Assembly (NCBI RefSeq): GCF_026104355.1
Contig: NZ_CP110535.1
Coordinates: 3,968,001 to 4,032,000 of the forward strand
Length of the DNA stretch: 64,000 bases
Reading direction: 5' to 3'
Source of the DNA: Halomonas sp. BDJS001
GTDB taxonomy: Bacteria > Pseudomonadota > Gammaproteobacteria > Pseudomonadales > Halomonadaceae
A model generated the notes under the pieces. That model was given only the letters and a program-made list of their open reading frames with translations. It did no database searches and was not told where the DNA came from. Every line of letters starts with the position of its first letter. Positions within the stretch are counted from its first letter, which is position 1. Made by a program: the position numbers and the translations under genes. Shown here piece by piece: positions 9,195-17,883 of this stretch.

Positions 9195-9218
9195 GGGACA
9201 GCCTCGGCTGTCCCTTTT
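9195..9218 (+). terminator. Rho-independent terminator after the orphan dctP gene
   Basis: A perfect 9-bp stem (GGGACAGCC / GGCTGTCCC, loop TC) is followed by TTTT. It lies 68 bases after the dctP stop and separates this gene from the SDR operon downstream. Confidence 0.85.
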
Positions 9219-9297
9219 GCGTTTCATTATGCCCCCTCAGATTATTGGCAACTGTCAGTAACTAGGCCATACTTAGCCAAACGTCATGCTAGCATCC

Positions 9298-9307
9298 TGT
9301 CATACCA
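9298..9307. promoter_or_regulatory. TGTCATACCA element, candidate GntR half-palindrome
   Basis: Read on the minus strand this is TGGTATGACA. Close relatives occur in other control regions of the window: 5003-5010, 17808-17816 and 20978-20987. It also sits between GTCATG (9283-9288) and CATGAC (9308-9313), an inverted repeat. The position about 115 bases before the SDR operon suggests a regulatory site. The evidence is recurrence and symmetry only. Confidence 0.35.
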
Positions 9308-9363
9308 CATGACTGTTCATTATCAAACTAGCAACCAACAAGCGATCATCACCGGATCAACAG

Positions 9364-9388
9364 CAGTACCGGGTTAACAACCGTACTG
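9364..9388. promoter_or_regulatory. inverted repeat CAGTAC-N13-GTACTG with a GTTAAC core, putative operator
   Basis: CAGTAC at 9364-9369 and GTACTG at 9383-9388 form exact inverted arms around a GTTAAC centre, 29 bases before the SDR start codon. The GGTTAAC part recurs as the palindrome GGTTAACC at 13479-13486, directly upstream of the GntR regulator gene that follows this operon. A shared site for that regulator is the simplest reading. Confidence 0.5.
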
Positions 9389-9417
9389 AATCAATAACAA
9401 TAGCACCGGGAACCGCC

Positions 9418-10167
9418 ATGCGACTTAAAGACAAGACGGCACTGATCACTGCCGCAGGCCAAGGCATTGGCCGGGCCACAGCGCTGCACTTCGCCGCTGA
9501 GGGCGCGCAGGTCATTGCCACCGACATCAACACCCAAAGCCTCGACCAATTGGCCAACGTCAACGGCATCACCACGCGCCGACTCGACGTACTGGATGAG
9601 GCCGCCATCACGGGGCTGGCCGCCGAGCTAGGCGTCATCGACATTCTCTTCAACTGCGCTGGCTACGTGGCTAATGGCTCGCTGCTGGATGGCAGCGACG
9701 ATGACTGGGAGCTCTCGCTATCACTGAACGTGATGGCGATGGTGCGCATGATTCGCGCCTTTCTGCCTGCCATGCTCGATAGTAGCGGCGGCAGTATTAT
9801 CAACATGGCCTCGGTGGCCTCTAGCCTTAAAGGGGTGCCCAACCGCTGTGCCTACGGCACCACCAAGGCCGCAGTACTCGGCCTGACCAAGTCGGTGGCC
9901 GCCGACTACATCGGCCAGGGCATTCGCTGCAACGCCATCTGCCCCGGCACAGTGGACTCACCCTCGCTGCGCCAGCGCATTGGCGAGCAAGCCAAGCGGC
10001 AGGGACGAAAAGAAGAGGATGTCTACGCCGAATTTATCGCTCGCCAACCTCAGGGGCGTCTGGGCAGCCCGGAAGAAATTGCCGCCCTGGCCACCTACCT
10101 AGCCGCCGATGAGTCCGCCTATACCACCGGCACCGCCCAGATTATCGACGGTGGCTGGCTGATCTGA
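9418..10167 (+). CDS. SDR dehydrogenase, probable 2-keto-3-deoxy-L-fuconate dehydrogenase
   Basis: A 249-residue classical short-chain dehydrogenase. It has the cofactor motif TAAGQGIGRA (about residues 12-21), NCAGYVANG near residue 79, catalytic Ser in MASVASS, and the YGTTK motif near residue 146. The sequence resembles the DHRS6/KDF-dehydrogenase branch. Together with the FAH-type hydrolase 24 bases downstream it matches the two last steps of the non-phosphorylating L-fucose route: 2-keto-3-deoxy-L-fuconate to 2,4-diketo-3-deoxy-L-fuconate, then cleavage. The matching fuconate dehydratase is at 22321-23622. Another hydroxyacid substrate remains possible. Confidence 0.8.
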   Translation: MRLKDKTALITAAGQGIGRATALHFAAEGAQVIATDINTQSLDQLANVNGITTRRLDVLDEAAITGLAAELGVIDILFNCAGYVANGSLLDGSDDDWELSLSLNVMAMVRMIRAFLPAMLDSSGGSIINMASVASSLKGVPNRCAYGTTKAAVLGLTKSVAADYIGQGIRCNAICPGTVDSPSLRQRIGEQAKRQGRKEEDVYAEFIARQPQGRLGSPEEIAALATYLAADESAYTTGTAQIIDGGWLI

Positions 10168-10191
10168 TCATGTAAACCAAGGAACCGACCA

Positions 10192-11043
10192 ATGAAACTA
10201 TTACGCTTCGGCCCGCGCGGCCATGAAAAGCCCGGCCTGCTGGATGACCATGGGGTAATCCGCGACCTGTCGGCCCATATCACCGACCTGTCTGGCGAGT
10301 CTCTCGATCGCCGCACCCTCGAAGGCCTTGCTGCACTGGATGCCACCAGGCTGCCTGAGATAACCGCCGATACGCGCATTGGCCCCTGCGTTGCGGGTGT
10401 GGGCAAGTTTATCTGCATTGGCTTGAATTACTCGGATCATGCGGCCGAAACCGGCGCTCAGGTTCCCCCGGAGCCGGTGATCTTCAATAAATGGACCAGC
10501 GCCATCTGCGGCCCGAATGACGAGGTGATCATTCCCCGCGATTCTGAGAAAACCGATTGGGAAGTCGAGCTTGGCGTGGTGATCGGTAAAGCCGGACGCT
10601 ACATCGACGAAGCCGATGCTATGCAACACGTCGCCGGTTTTTGCGTGGTCAACGATGTTTCCGAACGCGCCTTTCAGCTCGAACGCAGCGGCACCTGGGA
10701 TAAAGGCAAGGGCTGCGATACCTTCGGCCCCCTGGGCCCGTGGCTAGTCACCCCCGACGAGGTGGCAGACCCTCATCAGCTCGATATGTGGCTTGAGGTG
10801 GATGGTAAGCGCTACCAGGATGGCAACACCCGCACCATGGTCTACCAGATTCCTTTTCTGATCAGCTACTTAAGCCGTTTTATGAGCCTCCAGCCGGGCG
10901 ATGTGATCTCCACCGGCACGCCGCCCGGTGTCGGTATGGGCCAACAGCCGCCGGTTTACCTAAAACCCGGCCAGCGCATGCGCCTGGGTATCCAAGGGCT
11001 CGGTGAGCAGCACCAGACCGTCGTAGCTGATCAGCAGCGCTGA
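10192..11043 (+). CDS. FAH-family hydrolase, probable 2,4-diketo-3-deoxy-L-fuconate hydrolase
   Basis: A 283-residue fumarylacetoacetate-hydrolase-fold enzyme. It shows the metal and substrate motifs GLNYSDHAAETG, EPVIFNKWTSAICGP, the acidic DWEVELGVVIGK and NDVSERAFQ, and the C-terminal GDVISTGTPPGVGMG. This length and set of motifs fit the acylpyruvase group that cleaves 2,4-diketo-3-deoxy acids into pyruvate and a short acid (L-lactate from the L-fucose route, glycolate from L-arabinose). It is translated just after the SDR gene, so both probably share one mRNA and act in sequence. Ureidoglycolate lyase-type activity is a less likely alternative. Confidence 0.82.
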   Translation: MKLLRFGPRGHEKPGLLDDHGVIRDLSAHITDLSGESLDRRTLEGLAALDATRLPEITADTRIGPCVAGVGKFICIGLNYSDHAAETGAQVPPEPVIFNKWTSAICGPNDEVIIPRDSEKTDWEVELGVVIGKAGRYIDEADAMQHVAGFCVVNDVSERAFQLERSGTWDKGKGCDTFGPLGPWLVTPDEVADPHQLDMWLEVDGKRYQDGNTRTMVYQIPFLISYLSRFMSLQPGDVISTGTPPGVGMGQQPPVYLKPGQRMRLGIQGLGEQHQTVVADQQR

Positions 11044-11089
11044 TTCAAAAGGCGGAGAAACCTCGCTAACCCACCACTGGAGCCTTGCC

Positions 11090-12727
11090 ATGAGCCAGAC
11101 CATTGCCAGTGACAGCGGCCAGCTGGACACCCTACGTGTGCATGCCGCAGACAATGTTCGCGTTGCTCTGAAGGATTTGCCCGCTGGCACTGATGTCACC
11201 GACAGCGGCCAGCGCATCACGCTCACCGAGGCGATCCGCCATAAGCACAAGTTCACACTGACGGCCCTTGAGCCCGGCGACACTGTGATCATGTATGGCG
11301 TCACCGTGGGACGCGCCACCCGCCCCATCGCCCAGGGGGCGGCCGTTACCACCGAGAACGTCGAACACAGCACCGCCAGTTCGACTCCTCAGGCCAAGCG
11401 CGGTAGATGGCAGGCGCCTGACGTCGCACATTTTCAGGGTGCCACCTTCGATGGCTACCACCGCCCGGATGGGAAGGTCGGTACCGCCAACGTATGGCTG
11501 GTCGTTCCGCTGGTATTCTGCGAGAACCGCAATATTGAGGTGTTACGCCAGTGCGTCGCCGATGCGCTGGGTGAAGACCCTTTCCGTGAGTATAAGCAGT
11601 TGGCCCGGGAGTTGCTGCATGGCAGTTCGGGAGAACGCACTCCACCGCCCCGCGAACGACTGTTTCCCAATGTCGATGGGGTACGCTTTCTGACCCACAC
11701 ACTCGGCTGCGGCGGCACGGATAGCGACGCCCAGGCACTTTGCCAGTTACTTGCCGGTTATATCTGCCACCCCAACGTGGCCGGCGCTACGGTGCTCAGC
11801 CTTGGTTGCCAGAAGGCGCAGATCGATATGATCAAAGCGGCGGTTCAGGCCCGCGATCCCCAAGGCCTGCGCCCGGTACACTACCTTGAGCAGCAAGCCA
11901 GTCAGAGTGAAACCGCACTGATACGCGAATCGCTGACCACCATTTTTGATGGCTTAGCCACCGCCAATCAGGTAGAACGCACCCCGGCGCCGCTGTCAAA
12001 ACTCAGCATCGGCGTGGAGTGCGGCGGCTCGGATGGTTTTTCCGGGCTGTCCGCCAACCCGCTGGTCGGTGCGGTCATCGACCGCTTAGTGGCGCTGGGC
12101 GGCAGCGGCATTCTCAGTGAGTTCCCGGAACTGTGTGGCGTAGAGCACGAACTAATCGCCCGCTGCAGTGATGATTCAGTGGCTGAGCGGTTTAGCGAAT
12201 TGATGGCAGCTTATCAGCGTCATGCGGCCTTGGTCGGCGCCGATTTCTCAATGAACCCATCACCGGGCAATATCCGTGACGGCCTGATCACCGATGCCAT
12301 GAAATCCGCTGGCGCGGCCAAGAAAGGCGGTGACAGCCCGGTGGTCGACGTGCTCGACTACACGGAACCACAAACACGCGCGGGCCTTAGTCTGCTGTGT
12401 ACGCCGGGCAATGACGTGGAATCAACCACTGCGTTGGCCGGTTCCGGCGCCAACCTGATCATGTTCACCACGGGGCTTGGCACGCCAACCGGCAACCCGG
12501 TAACGCCGGTGCTCAAAATCGCCAGCAACACAGCACTTGCCACCCGTATGAGCGACGTCATCGACTTTGATGCTGGGCCGATCATTCGCGGCGAGGTGGT
12601 GATCGGCGAATTAGCCGATCGTCTGCTTGAGCTGTGCATCGAGACAGCCTCTGGACGCTACCGGCCACGTGCAGTGTCGCTTGCTCAGTACGACTTTATT
12701 CCCTGGAAGCGAGGCGTGTCTCTCTAG
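11090..12727 (+). CDS. UxaA/GarD-family sugar-acid dehydratase (altronate/galactarate dehydratase type)
   Basis: A 545-residue protein with the two-part architecture of altronate and galactarate dehydratases: an N-terminal SAF domain (about residues 1-90) and a large C-terminal domain with GYHRPDGKVGTANVWLV, TLGCGGTDSDAQ, LSLGCQKAQ, IGVECGGSDGFSGLSANP and GSGANLIMFTTGLGTPTGNP. The family dehydrates altronate, galactarate, or shorter acids to 2-keto-3-deoxy acids with Fe(II). It is third in the operon after the SDR and FAH genes and ends 17 bases from a convergent GntR gene. The substrate is not decidable from sequence; length is slightly above UxaA and near GarD. Confidence 0.85.
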   Translation: MSQTIASDSGQLDTLRVHAADNVRVALKDLPAGTDVTDSGQRITLTEAIRHKHKFTLTALEPGDTVIMYGVTVGRATRPIAQGAAVTTENVEHSTASSTPQAKRGRWQAPDVAHFQGATFDGYHRPDGKVGTANVWLVVPLVFCENRNIEVLRQCVADALGEDPFREYKQLARELLHGSSGERTPPPRERLFPNVDGVRFLTHTLGCGGTDSDAQALCQLLAGYICHPNVAGATVLSLGCQKAQIDMIKAAVQARDPQGLRPVHYLEQQASQSETALIRESLTTIFDGLATANQVERTPAPLSKLSIGVECGGSDGFSGLSANPLVGAVIDRLVALGGSGILSEFPELCGVEHELIARCSDDSVAERFSELMAAYQRHAALVGADFSMNPSPGNIRDGLITDAMKSAGAAKKGGDSPVVDVLDYTEPQTRAGLSLLCTPGNDVESTTALAGSGANLIMFTTGLGTPTGNPVTPVLKIASNTALATRMSDVIDFDAGPIIRGEVVIGELADRLLELCIETASGRYRPRAVSLAQYDFIPWKRGVSL

Positions 12728-12744
12728 CAGCAAAAAAAGCCGGA

Positions 12745-13464
12745 TCAATCAGGCGCGAGGCGCTTCTTGAGCTGCATGTAGGTGCCATAGTGGCGGTCGA
12801 GGTGGCGTCGCATCGCCGCTTCGGCTGCGTCTGGGTCACGGGACTCAATGGCCTCAATGATTTCGGTATGCGCGGCGGTGGCAGCTTTATCCTCGTCCTT
12901 TTGTTGCAACACCTGGGCACGTCGGTCGTCCAGCCATTCCGATAGCGCCAAATGCATGGCATCAAAAATGGGGTTGCGGCCAATGCTTGCCAGCACCCCA
13001 TGGAAATCATTGTCAGAGCGTTTAAAGCGCGCTTCGTCTCCAATCGCATCGCGATTATCGGCCAACGCATCGCGCAATCTGGCCAAATCTTCCTCACTGG
13101 CGTTACGCGCGGCATAGCGCGCCAATGAAATTTCAAACATGGCCCGCGCTTCTTGAAAGTATTGCTGGCCATCGGGCTTGGAAAGCAGTTGCCGGGTCAC
13201 CCCGGAGAGCCTCGCCATCACCGCCTCGGCAGTGGGGCGAATCACCCTGGCACGGGTGCCGCTATTGATGGCAATTAGCCCAAGTTGCTGAAGATGGAAC
13301 AGCGCTTCGCGCACCGCTGGCCTGCCAACACCAAACTGCTCCATCAACTCCCTCTCTGAAGGCAGTTGATCATTTTCACTTAGCCGCCCTTCGAGGATCT
13401 CCGCCTCGAGCTGCTCAGCGACCTGTTCGGACAGCGTTTTCCGCTCGATCCGGTATCTGCTCAT
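12745..13464 (-). CDS. FadR-subfamily GntR transcriptional regulator
   Basis: A 239-residue regulator. The N-terminal winged helix (residues 9-72) contains LPSERELMEQFGVGRPAVREAL, closely matching the GntR signature. A C-terminal FCD domain follows with NDFHGVLA and HTEIIEAIESRD. It lies convergent to the SDR-FAH-UxaA operon and upstream, on the same strand, of the Ldh2 and TRAP genes. The GGTTAACC palindrome in its own promoter region matches part of the inverted repeat before the SDR gene, so it is the best candidate for controlling that operon and itself. Confidence 0.88.
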   Translation of the reverse strand: MSRYRIERKTLSEQVAEQLEAEILEGRLSENDQLPSERELMEQFGVGRPAVREALFHLQQLGLIAINSGTRARVIRPTAEAVMARLSGVTRQLLSKPDGQQYFQEARAMFEISLARYAARNASEEDLARLRDALADNRDAIGDEARFKRSDNDFHGVLASIGRNPIFDAMHLALSEWLDDRRAQVLQQKDEDKAATAAHTEIIEAIESRDPDAAEAAMRRHLDRHYGTYMQLKKRLAPD

Positions 13465-13478
13465 AGGCAGTCACCCCT

Positions 13479-13486
13479 GGTTAACC
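13479..13486. promoter_or_regulatory. GGTTAACC palindrome upstream of the GntR gene
   Basis: A perfect 8-bp palindrome 15 bases before the regulator start codon, flanked symmetrically in CCTGGTTAACCTGG. It shares GGTTAAC with the operator-like repeat at 9364-9388. Likely autoregulatory; not proven. Confidence 0.4.
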
Positions 13487-13540
13487 TGGAATTTTCCGCC
13501 ATTTTACTGCATTTTTAGGCATTATCCTTCAAACCGGCTT

Positions 13541-14617
13541 TCAACAGAGTTGAGTAAGCGGCGCTATTGAGTACTGTTTAGCAATTTCGGCATAGGCTAA
13601 CTGATTGGCGGAATCTAGCGGAATGCCTTCGGCATCGCGTTTGCTCTGGCAGCGCCATTCGCGATCCCCTGGAGCTAGCACCTCTGCCCCCTCAGCGGCA
13701 GGCTGGGCACGCAGGTCGGCCAAGTACTCAGCTAACCCGCGCGCGAAAGTACCTTCGTCTACAAACGCATCGGGGTTCATGGCCAGGAAAAAATGCCCTA
13801 CTCCACGCGGCGTGGCCATATCAGGCCCGCCCATGGGGAGCAGTTGAAAGCCGTGCTGCATACCCGATAGCATTGAGCTTAGGATCTCCACCATGCCAGC
13901 CAGCCCGGCGCCTTTAAAACCGAAGGCACTGCCGCCTAACGGCAGCAGTGCGGCGATCTTGCTTGGGTCACGGCTTACTTTTCCGGTGGCATCGGCGGCT
14001 ACCTGATCCGGCAGTTCACGACCAATGGCGCCGTACTGCTGTACACGGTTCCAGGGTACCGAACTGGTGGCCATATCCAGCAGATAAGGCGCCTCACCCG
14101 CCACGGGTGCTGCAAAGGCGATGGGGTTGGTGCCGTGGAAGGGCTTGGCGCCGTCATGCAGCAGCACGAAAGGGTCAGAGTTACAAAACGCCATTCCCAG
14201 ATAACCGCGTTCAGCCGCCGCTAAGGCATAGCAGCCTGCTGCACCAAAGTGAGAAGAGTTACCTACAGCGACAGCCCCCATGCCCACATCTGCCGCCATT
14301 TCCATGGCGTGTTCCATCGCGGTATAACCCGCTAGGTGGCCTAGCCCATCGTCCGCGTCTAAACACCCCGTTGCGGCCAAGCGCTGGTGAAACTGCATGT
14401 TAGGCGAGCCATTAACGCGCCCACCTTTAAGCGCCTGCAAATAGTGGGGCAGCAGCCGCAAGCCGTGGCTGTCGGTGCCCATCCGCGAGGCCGTGACCAG
14501 GGCGCGGGTTACGGCCTCTGCCGATGCCTGATCGGCTCCCGCAGCCGCAAGTGCTGCTTGCATAAAGCGATGAAGGTCTTCTCGCGCGACGCGAAACTCT
14601 GGCAACGGATCAGTCAT
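13541..14617 (-). CDS. Ldh2/MDH-type NAD(P)-dependent dehydrogenase
   Basis: A 358-residue malate/L-lactate dehydrogenase-family protein with MGTDSHGLRLLPHYLQALKGG near residue 47, GNSSHFGAAGCYALAAAERG near residue 120 and GSAFGFKGAGLAGMVEILSSML near residue 230. It is a second, distinct copy of the family in this window (compare 1157-2212). It lies 46 bases downstream of the TRAP membrane subunit gene and is probably the last gene of that transporter operon, oxidising the imported hydroxy acid or a derived one. The substrate is unknown. Confidence 0.87.
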   Translation of the reverse strand: MTDPLPEFRVAREDLHRFMQAALAAAGADQASAEAVTRALVTASRMGTDSHGLRLLPHYLQALKGGRVNGSPNMQFHQRLAATGCLDADDGLGHLAGYTAMEHAMEMAADVGMGAVAVGNSSHFGAAGCYALAAAERGYLGMAFCNSDPFVLLHDGAKPFHGTNPIAFAAPVAGEAPYLLDMATSSVPWNRVQQYGAIGRELPDQVAADATGKVSRDPSKIAALLPLGGSAFGFKGAGLAGMVEILSSMLSGMQHGFQLLPMGGPDMATPRGVGHFFLAMNPDAFVDEGTFARGLAEYLADLRAQPAAEGAEVLAPGDREWRCQSKRDAEGIPLDSANQLAYAEIAKQYSIAPLTQLC

Positions 14618-14663
14618 GGGCCACGTACTCCTGGTCTTAATATTAAACTGTTCTCGACAGTGC

Positions 14664-16043
14664 TTAACGATAAATCAGTGTGGGTAGCCACATAGAGATC
14701 GCCGGAATAAAGGTCACCAATAGCAGGCAGACCACCAAGGGAATAAGGAAGGGCATGGTGCCGCGCATGCAGCGCTCAAAGCTGACATTGGAGACCCGAG
14801 AGAGCACGTAGAGCACCATGCCCACCGGCGGGGTCAGCAACCCAATCATCAGGTTGAGCACCATAATCACCCCGAAATGAACCGGGTCTACGCCAACCGC
14901 AACCGCCATGGGTAGCAGCACCGGAACCAAAATGGTGATTGCCGCAATGGTTTCCATAAAGCAGCCAACGATAATCAGCACGATGTTTGCCATCATCAGC
15001 ACCGCCAGCTTGCTGTCGGCAAAGGGGCCCATTAGGGCAATCACGTTCTGAGTGACCTGATTACTGGTGAGTATCCAGGCAAAGATCGACGCCGAAGAGA
15101 CAATAAACAGGATAACCGCGGTGGTCTCGATGGTTTCCATGCTGACTTTCAAAAGCTTGCGCCAAGTCAGCGTGCGATAAACCACCACACCCAGTAGCAG
15201 CGCGTAGAACACCGCGGCCACCGCGGCCTCGGTGGGCGTAAAAGCACCAGTGATAATACCACCAACGATAATGACCGGCGTCATTAGCGATAAGAAAGCC
15301 CGCTTGAAGGTATGACCCAACACCCGCATCGAGAACACCGCATCGCGCTGATAGCCACGCCGACGCGAGATAATAAAGATCATCAGCATCAGCATGGCGC
15401 CCATGAGCAGCCCAGGAACCAGCCCCGCTGCGAACAGCTGGCCTACCGAGGCGGAAGCCATCACGCCGTAAATCACCATCGGCAGACTAGGCGGAATAAT
15501 TGGCCCGATAGTTGATGACGCGGCGGTAATGCCTACCGCAAACTCTTCATCGTAACCGGCGTCTTTCATGGCTTTTACTTCGATCATGCCAAGACCACCG
15601 GCATCCGCTACCGCCGCCCCGGACATCCCGGAGAATACGATGCTGGCGCCAACGTTGACGTGTCCAAGCCCGCCACGCATCCATCCCATTAACGCCTTGG
15701 CAAAATTGAAAATGCGCTCGGTAATCCCGCCGTTATTCATCAAACTACCGGCAAAAATAAAAAAGGGAATCGCCAGCAACGGAAAGCTGTCGATGCCATT
15801 AATCATGCGGTGGGCAACCACAATATTGGGCACTTGTCCGGTGATCAGCACAAACATCAAGCAGGCGCCCGCCAGACTAATAGCGATGGGCACGCCGAGC
15901 ACCAGCATGGTAAACAGCGCGAAAAACAGAAACGCAAGATGGTAGCCCATCAGCGGCAAGATCACGCAACCAAGCACCGCAAGGGCCGCCAGCAGCGGCG
16001 ACACGAGTGGCTTTTGCCAGCGCATCACAGTTAATCGAGACAT
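14664..16043 (-). CDS. TRAP transporter large membrane subunit (DctM family)
   Basis: A 459-residue, very hydrophobic protein with about twelve to thirteen membrane segments and the DctM signatures FFIFAGSLMNNGGITERIFNF, GGLGHVNVGASIVFSGMSGAAVADAGGLG and LLTPPVGMVLYVLS. It forms the sodium-coupled transport channel with the DctQ and DctP proteins encoded just upstream. The ATG at 16043 has AAGAGG upstream; the in-frame start at 16061 has none, so I use 16043. Family substrates are carboxylates. The neighbouring tetronate kinase and dehydrogenase genes make a four-carbon sugar acid a good guess. Confidence 0.9.
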   Translation of the reverse strand: MSRLTVMRWQKPLVSPLLAALAVLGCVILPLMGYHLAFLFFALFTMLVLGVPIAISLAGACLMFVLITGQVPNIVVAHRMINGIDSFPLLAIPFFIFAGSLMNNGGITERIFNFAKALMGWMRGGLGHVNVGASIVFSGMSGAAVADAGGLGMIEVKAMKDAGYDEEFAVGITAASSTIGPIIPPSLPMVIYGVMASASVGQLFAAGLVPGLLMGAMLMLMIFIISRRRGYQRDAVFSMRVLGHTFKRAFLSLMTPVIIVGGIITGAFTPTEAAVAAVFYALLLGVVVYRTLTWRKLLKVSMETIETTAVILFIVSSASIFAWILTSNQVTQNVIALMGPFADSKLAVLMMANIVLIIVGCFMETIAAITILVPVLLPMAVAVGVDPVHFGVIMVLNLMIGLLTPPVGMVLYVLSRVSNVSFERCMRGTMPFLIPLVVCLLLVTFIPAISMWLPTLIYR

Positions 16044-16084
16044 AGCAGGCCTCTTAATCAAAATGGCGGGGTGAAAAGCACTCT

Positions 16085-16627
16085 TTAAACATCATCGTTG
16101 CGGTGTTGATACTTGAGATAGAGCCGTTGAACGGTACGCATCGCCATCAATACAAATGCCGCACACACGGTGAAATAGATGATGCTTTTGGGTAGATCGA
16201 TAGACACCATCAAGCTATTGGTGCGCGATGCCAGTTGATAGGCCACCCATGCCATCGCTATATAGAAGGTAAGGCTTACGAGATTAACGAGGCGTTCCAA
16301 CAAAAGCGCCTGCCAAGCTGGCATGTAGTGGTAAAAGAACTCCACCATAATATGGCTGCCATTGCGGGCGGCCATGACACTGCCCAAAAAGCCCACGCCT
16401 ATAAGCAGGTAGCGGGCGATTTCTTCCGTCCAGCCGATTGAGTCACCCAGCACGTAGCGGCTAAAAAATTGGGCAAAGACCACTAAAATCAGCGCCCAGA
16501 ACAGTATTAGGGTCACCCAATCCTCAATCCGGTAATCACTCAGCCTGAATGGGGTGTCATCAAAGGCGGATTCAAAATCGATCATTGGATCGACGGCATG
16601 CGGGACGTCTTCTCGTGTGTCACTCAT
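16085..16627 (-). CDS. TRAP transporter small membrane subunit (DctQ family)
   Basis: A 180-residue protein with four hydrophobic segments and the DctQ block GWTEEIARYLLIGVGFLGSVMAARNGSH (split here by position, about residues 66-93). It anchors and assists the DctM channel. The ATG at 16627 is preceded by GGAGTG, while the upstream in-frame TTG at 16642 lies inside the intergenic hairpin and is rejected. It lies between the binding-protein gene and the large subunit gene. Confidence 0.88.
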   Translation of the reverse strand: MSDTREDVPHAVDPMIDFESAFDDTPFRLSDYRIEDWVTLILFWALILVVFAQFFSRYVLGDSIGWTEEIARYLLIGVGFLGSVMAARNGSHIMVEFFYHYMPAWQALLLERLVNLVSLTFYIAMAWVAYQLASRTNSLMVSIDLPKSIIYFTVCAAFVLMAMRTVQRLYLKYQHRNDDV

Positions 16628-16641
16628 GGCACAACACTCCA

Positions 16642-16669
16642 AACACTCCGCTCAAAGGAGCGGAGTGTT
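16642..16669 (-). terminator. 12-bp-stem hairpin between dctP and dctQ (attenuator-like)
   Basis: AACACTCCGCTC and GAGCGGAGTGTT form a perfect 12-bp stem with a 4-base loop, in the 56 bases between the dctP stop and the dctQ start. There is no good T run, so it is more likely an mRNA-stabilising or partial attenuation structure that favours the binding protein over the membrane subunits than a full terminator. Confidence 0.6.
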
Positions 16670-16683
16670 ATCAAAGGGTTGGA

Positions 16684-17685
16684 TTACTGGCCGATAGCCT
16701 GGAGGCGTTCGTAGGTTTCCTCATCCCAGGTGGCAGCATCGCCGTTATGGGCTGGCATAACCGCCTCACGGAAGAGTTCGCGATCCACTTCGTTAACCGT
16801 GTTGCCCTGCTCCTCGAACCACGCCACCAGCTCTTCCTCGGATTTAAGAATATCCTGGGTGTTGTTCTCGGCGGCTTCCTGGAAAACCTCGCGGAATATC
16901 TCACGATCCTCCTCTGAGAGCTGGTTCCAGCGTGGTCCACCCACAATAGTGATTAGCGAGTCGGTAATATGTCCGGTTAGGTTGATATAGTCCTGCACTT
17001 CATGGAAGGCCTTGGCACGAATGGTTGGCAGAGGGTTTTCCTGGGCATCCACCACGCCTTGTTGCAAGGCAAGGTAGACCTCATCAAAAGCAATTGGCGT
17101 GGGATTGGCGCCGACAGCTTCCGGCATCATCATGTACATCGGCGCGTTGGGCACGCGTATTTTCAGCCCTTCCATATCCGCAGGCTCGTTGATCGCCTCA
17201 TTGGAAGTCACATGCCGCTCACCGTAATAGTTGAGCGCCATCGGCACATTGCCAGTTTGATCCTGGTAGCCCTGGGCAATCTCTTGGAACAGGTCGCTGT
17301 CAGCAAAGGCCTGCCAGTGATCGAAATCACGGAACATATAGGCGGCCCCGGCAATGCCAATGGGCCCATAGGCGCGGCCAGCAAACTGGGTGCCTGTATA
17401 AATAACGTCCACCGTGCCTAACTCAAGCCCTTCATTAATATCCTCCTCTTTGCCTAACGAAGAGGCGGGGTGCACCTGCATGGTATAGCGACCGTCGGTA
17501 CGCTCTTCGATCTCATCGGCGGCCCACAGCGCCCATTTGTGGAACGGCTCAGAGGTTTCATAAACATGCGCAAAGCGGAGGTTTTCGGCAGCGTGAACGG
17601 CACCTGCAAAACCGATGCCAGCAGCGATCAGCGTGGCAGTTAGCAAGTGGGACATACGGGGATGTTGCGGGCTTTTATGGCTCAT
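16684..17685 (-). CDS. TRAP transporter periplasmic substrate-binding protein (DctP family)
   Basis: A 333-residue binding protein with a signal peptide (SHLLTATLIAAGIGFAGAVHA, cleavage near residue 32). It has the family blocks LRFAHVYETSEPFHKWA, NYYGERHVTSNE, GLKIRVPNAPMYM and QQGVVDAQENPLPTI. It captures a carboxylate in the periplasm for the DctQM pair encoded downstream. AGGAG precedes the ATG. A 198-base control region with a GTATCATAC palindrome separates it from the kinase-dehydrogenase-SDR operon upstream on the same strand, so the two units may be co-regulated. Confidence 0.9.
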   Translation of the reverse strand: MSHKSPQHPRMSHLLTATLIAAGIGFAGAVHAAENLRFAHVYETSEPFHKWALWAADEIEERTDGRYTMQVHPASSLGKEEDINEGLELGTVDVIYTGTQFAGRAYGPIGIAGAAYMFRDFDHWQAFADSDLFQEIAQGYQDQTGNVPMALNYYGERHVTSNEAINEPADMEGLKIRVPNAPMYMMMPEAVGANPTPIAFDEVYLALQQGVVDAQENPLPTIRAKAFHEVQDYINLTGHITDSLITIVGGPRWNQLSEEDREIFREVFQEAAENNTQDILKSEEELVAWFEEQGNTVNEVDRELFREAVMPAHNGDAATWDEETYERLQAIGQ

Positions 17686-17807
17686 CGTGTACTCCTCATA
17701 ACCATTAGATTTGTTGTTGGTTACTGTGATGTGCTGCTGTTTATTGTGATTTGTTGGTTATTATTTAAGCGGTGGCCGCCAACGTAACCGATCATAGTGC
17801 TGTATAC

Positions 17808-17816
17808 GTATCATAC
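17808..17816. promoter_or_regulatory. GTATCATAC palindrome upstream of the TRAP operon
   Basis: A 9-bp palindrome (odd centre) in the 198-base region between the DUF1537 kinase gene stop and the dctP start. It extends to TATCATACCA, the same core seen at 5003-5010, 9298-9307 and 20978-20987. A FadR-type GntR operator is the likely class. The rest of this 198-base region shows no other clear structure. Confidence 0.45.
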
Positions 17817-17883
17817 CACCAGCTTCAAACCTAGTTGGTCGCCTGCAATCGCGCAACTATCCAGCTTGGGATTTTAGTAGTGC

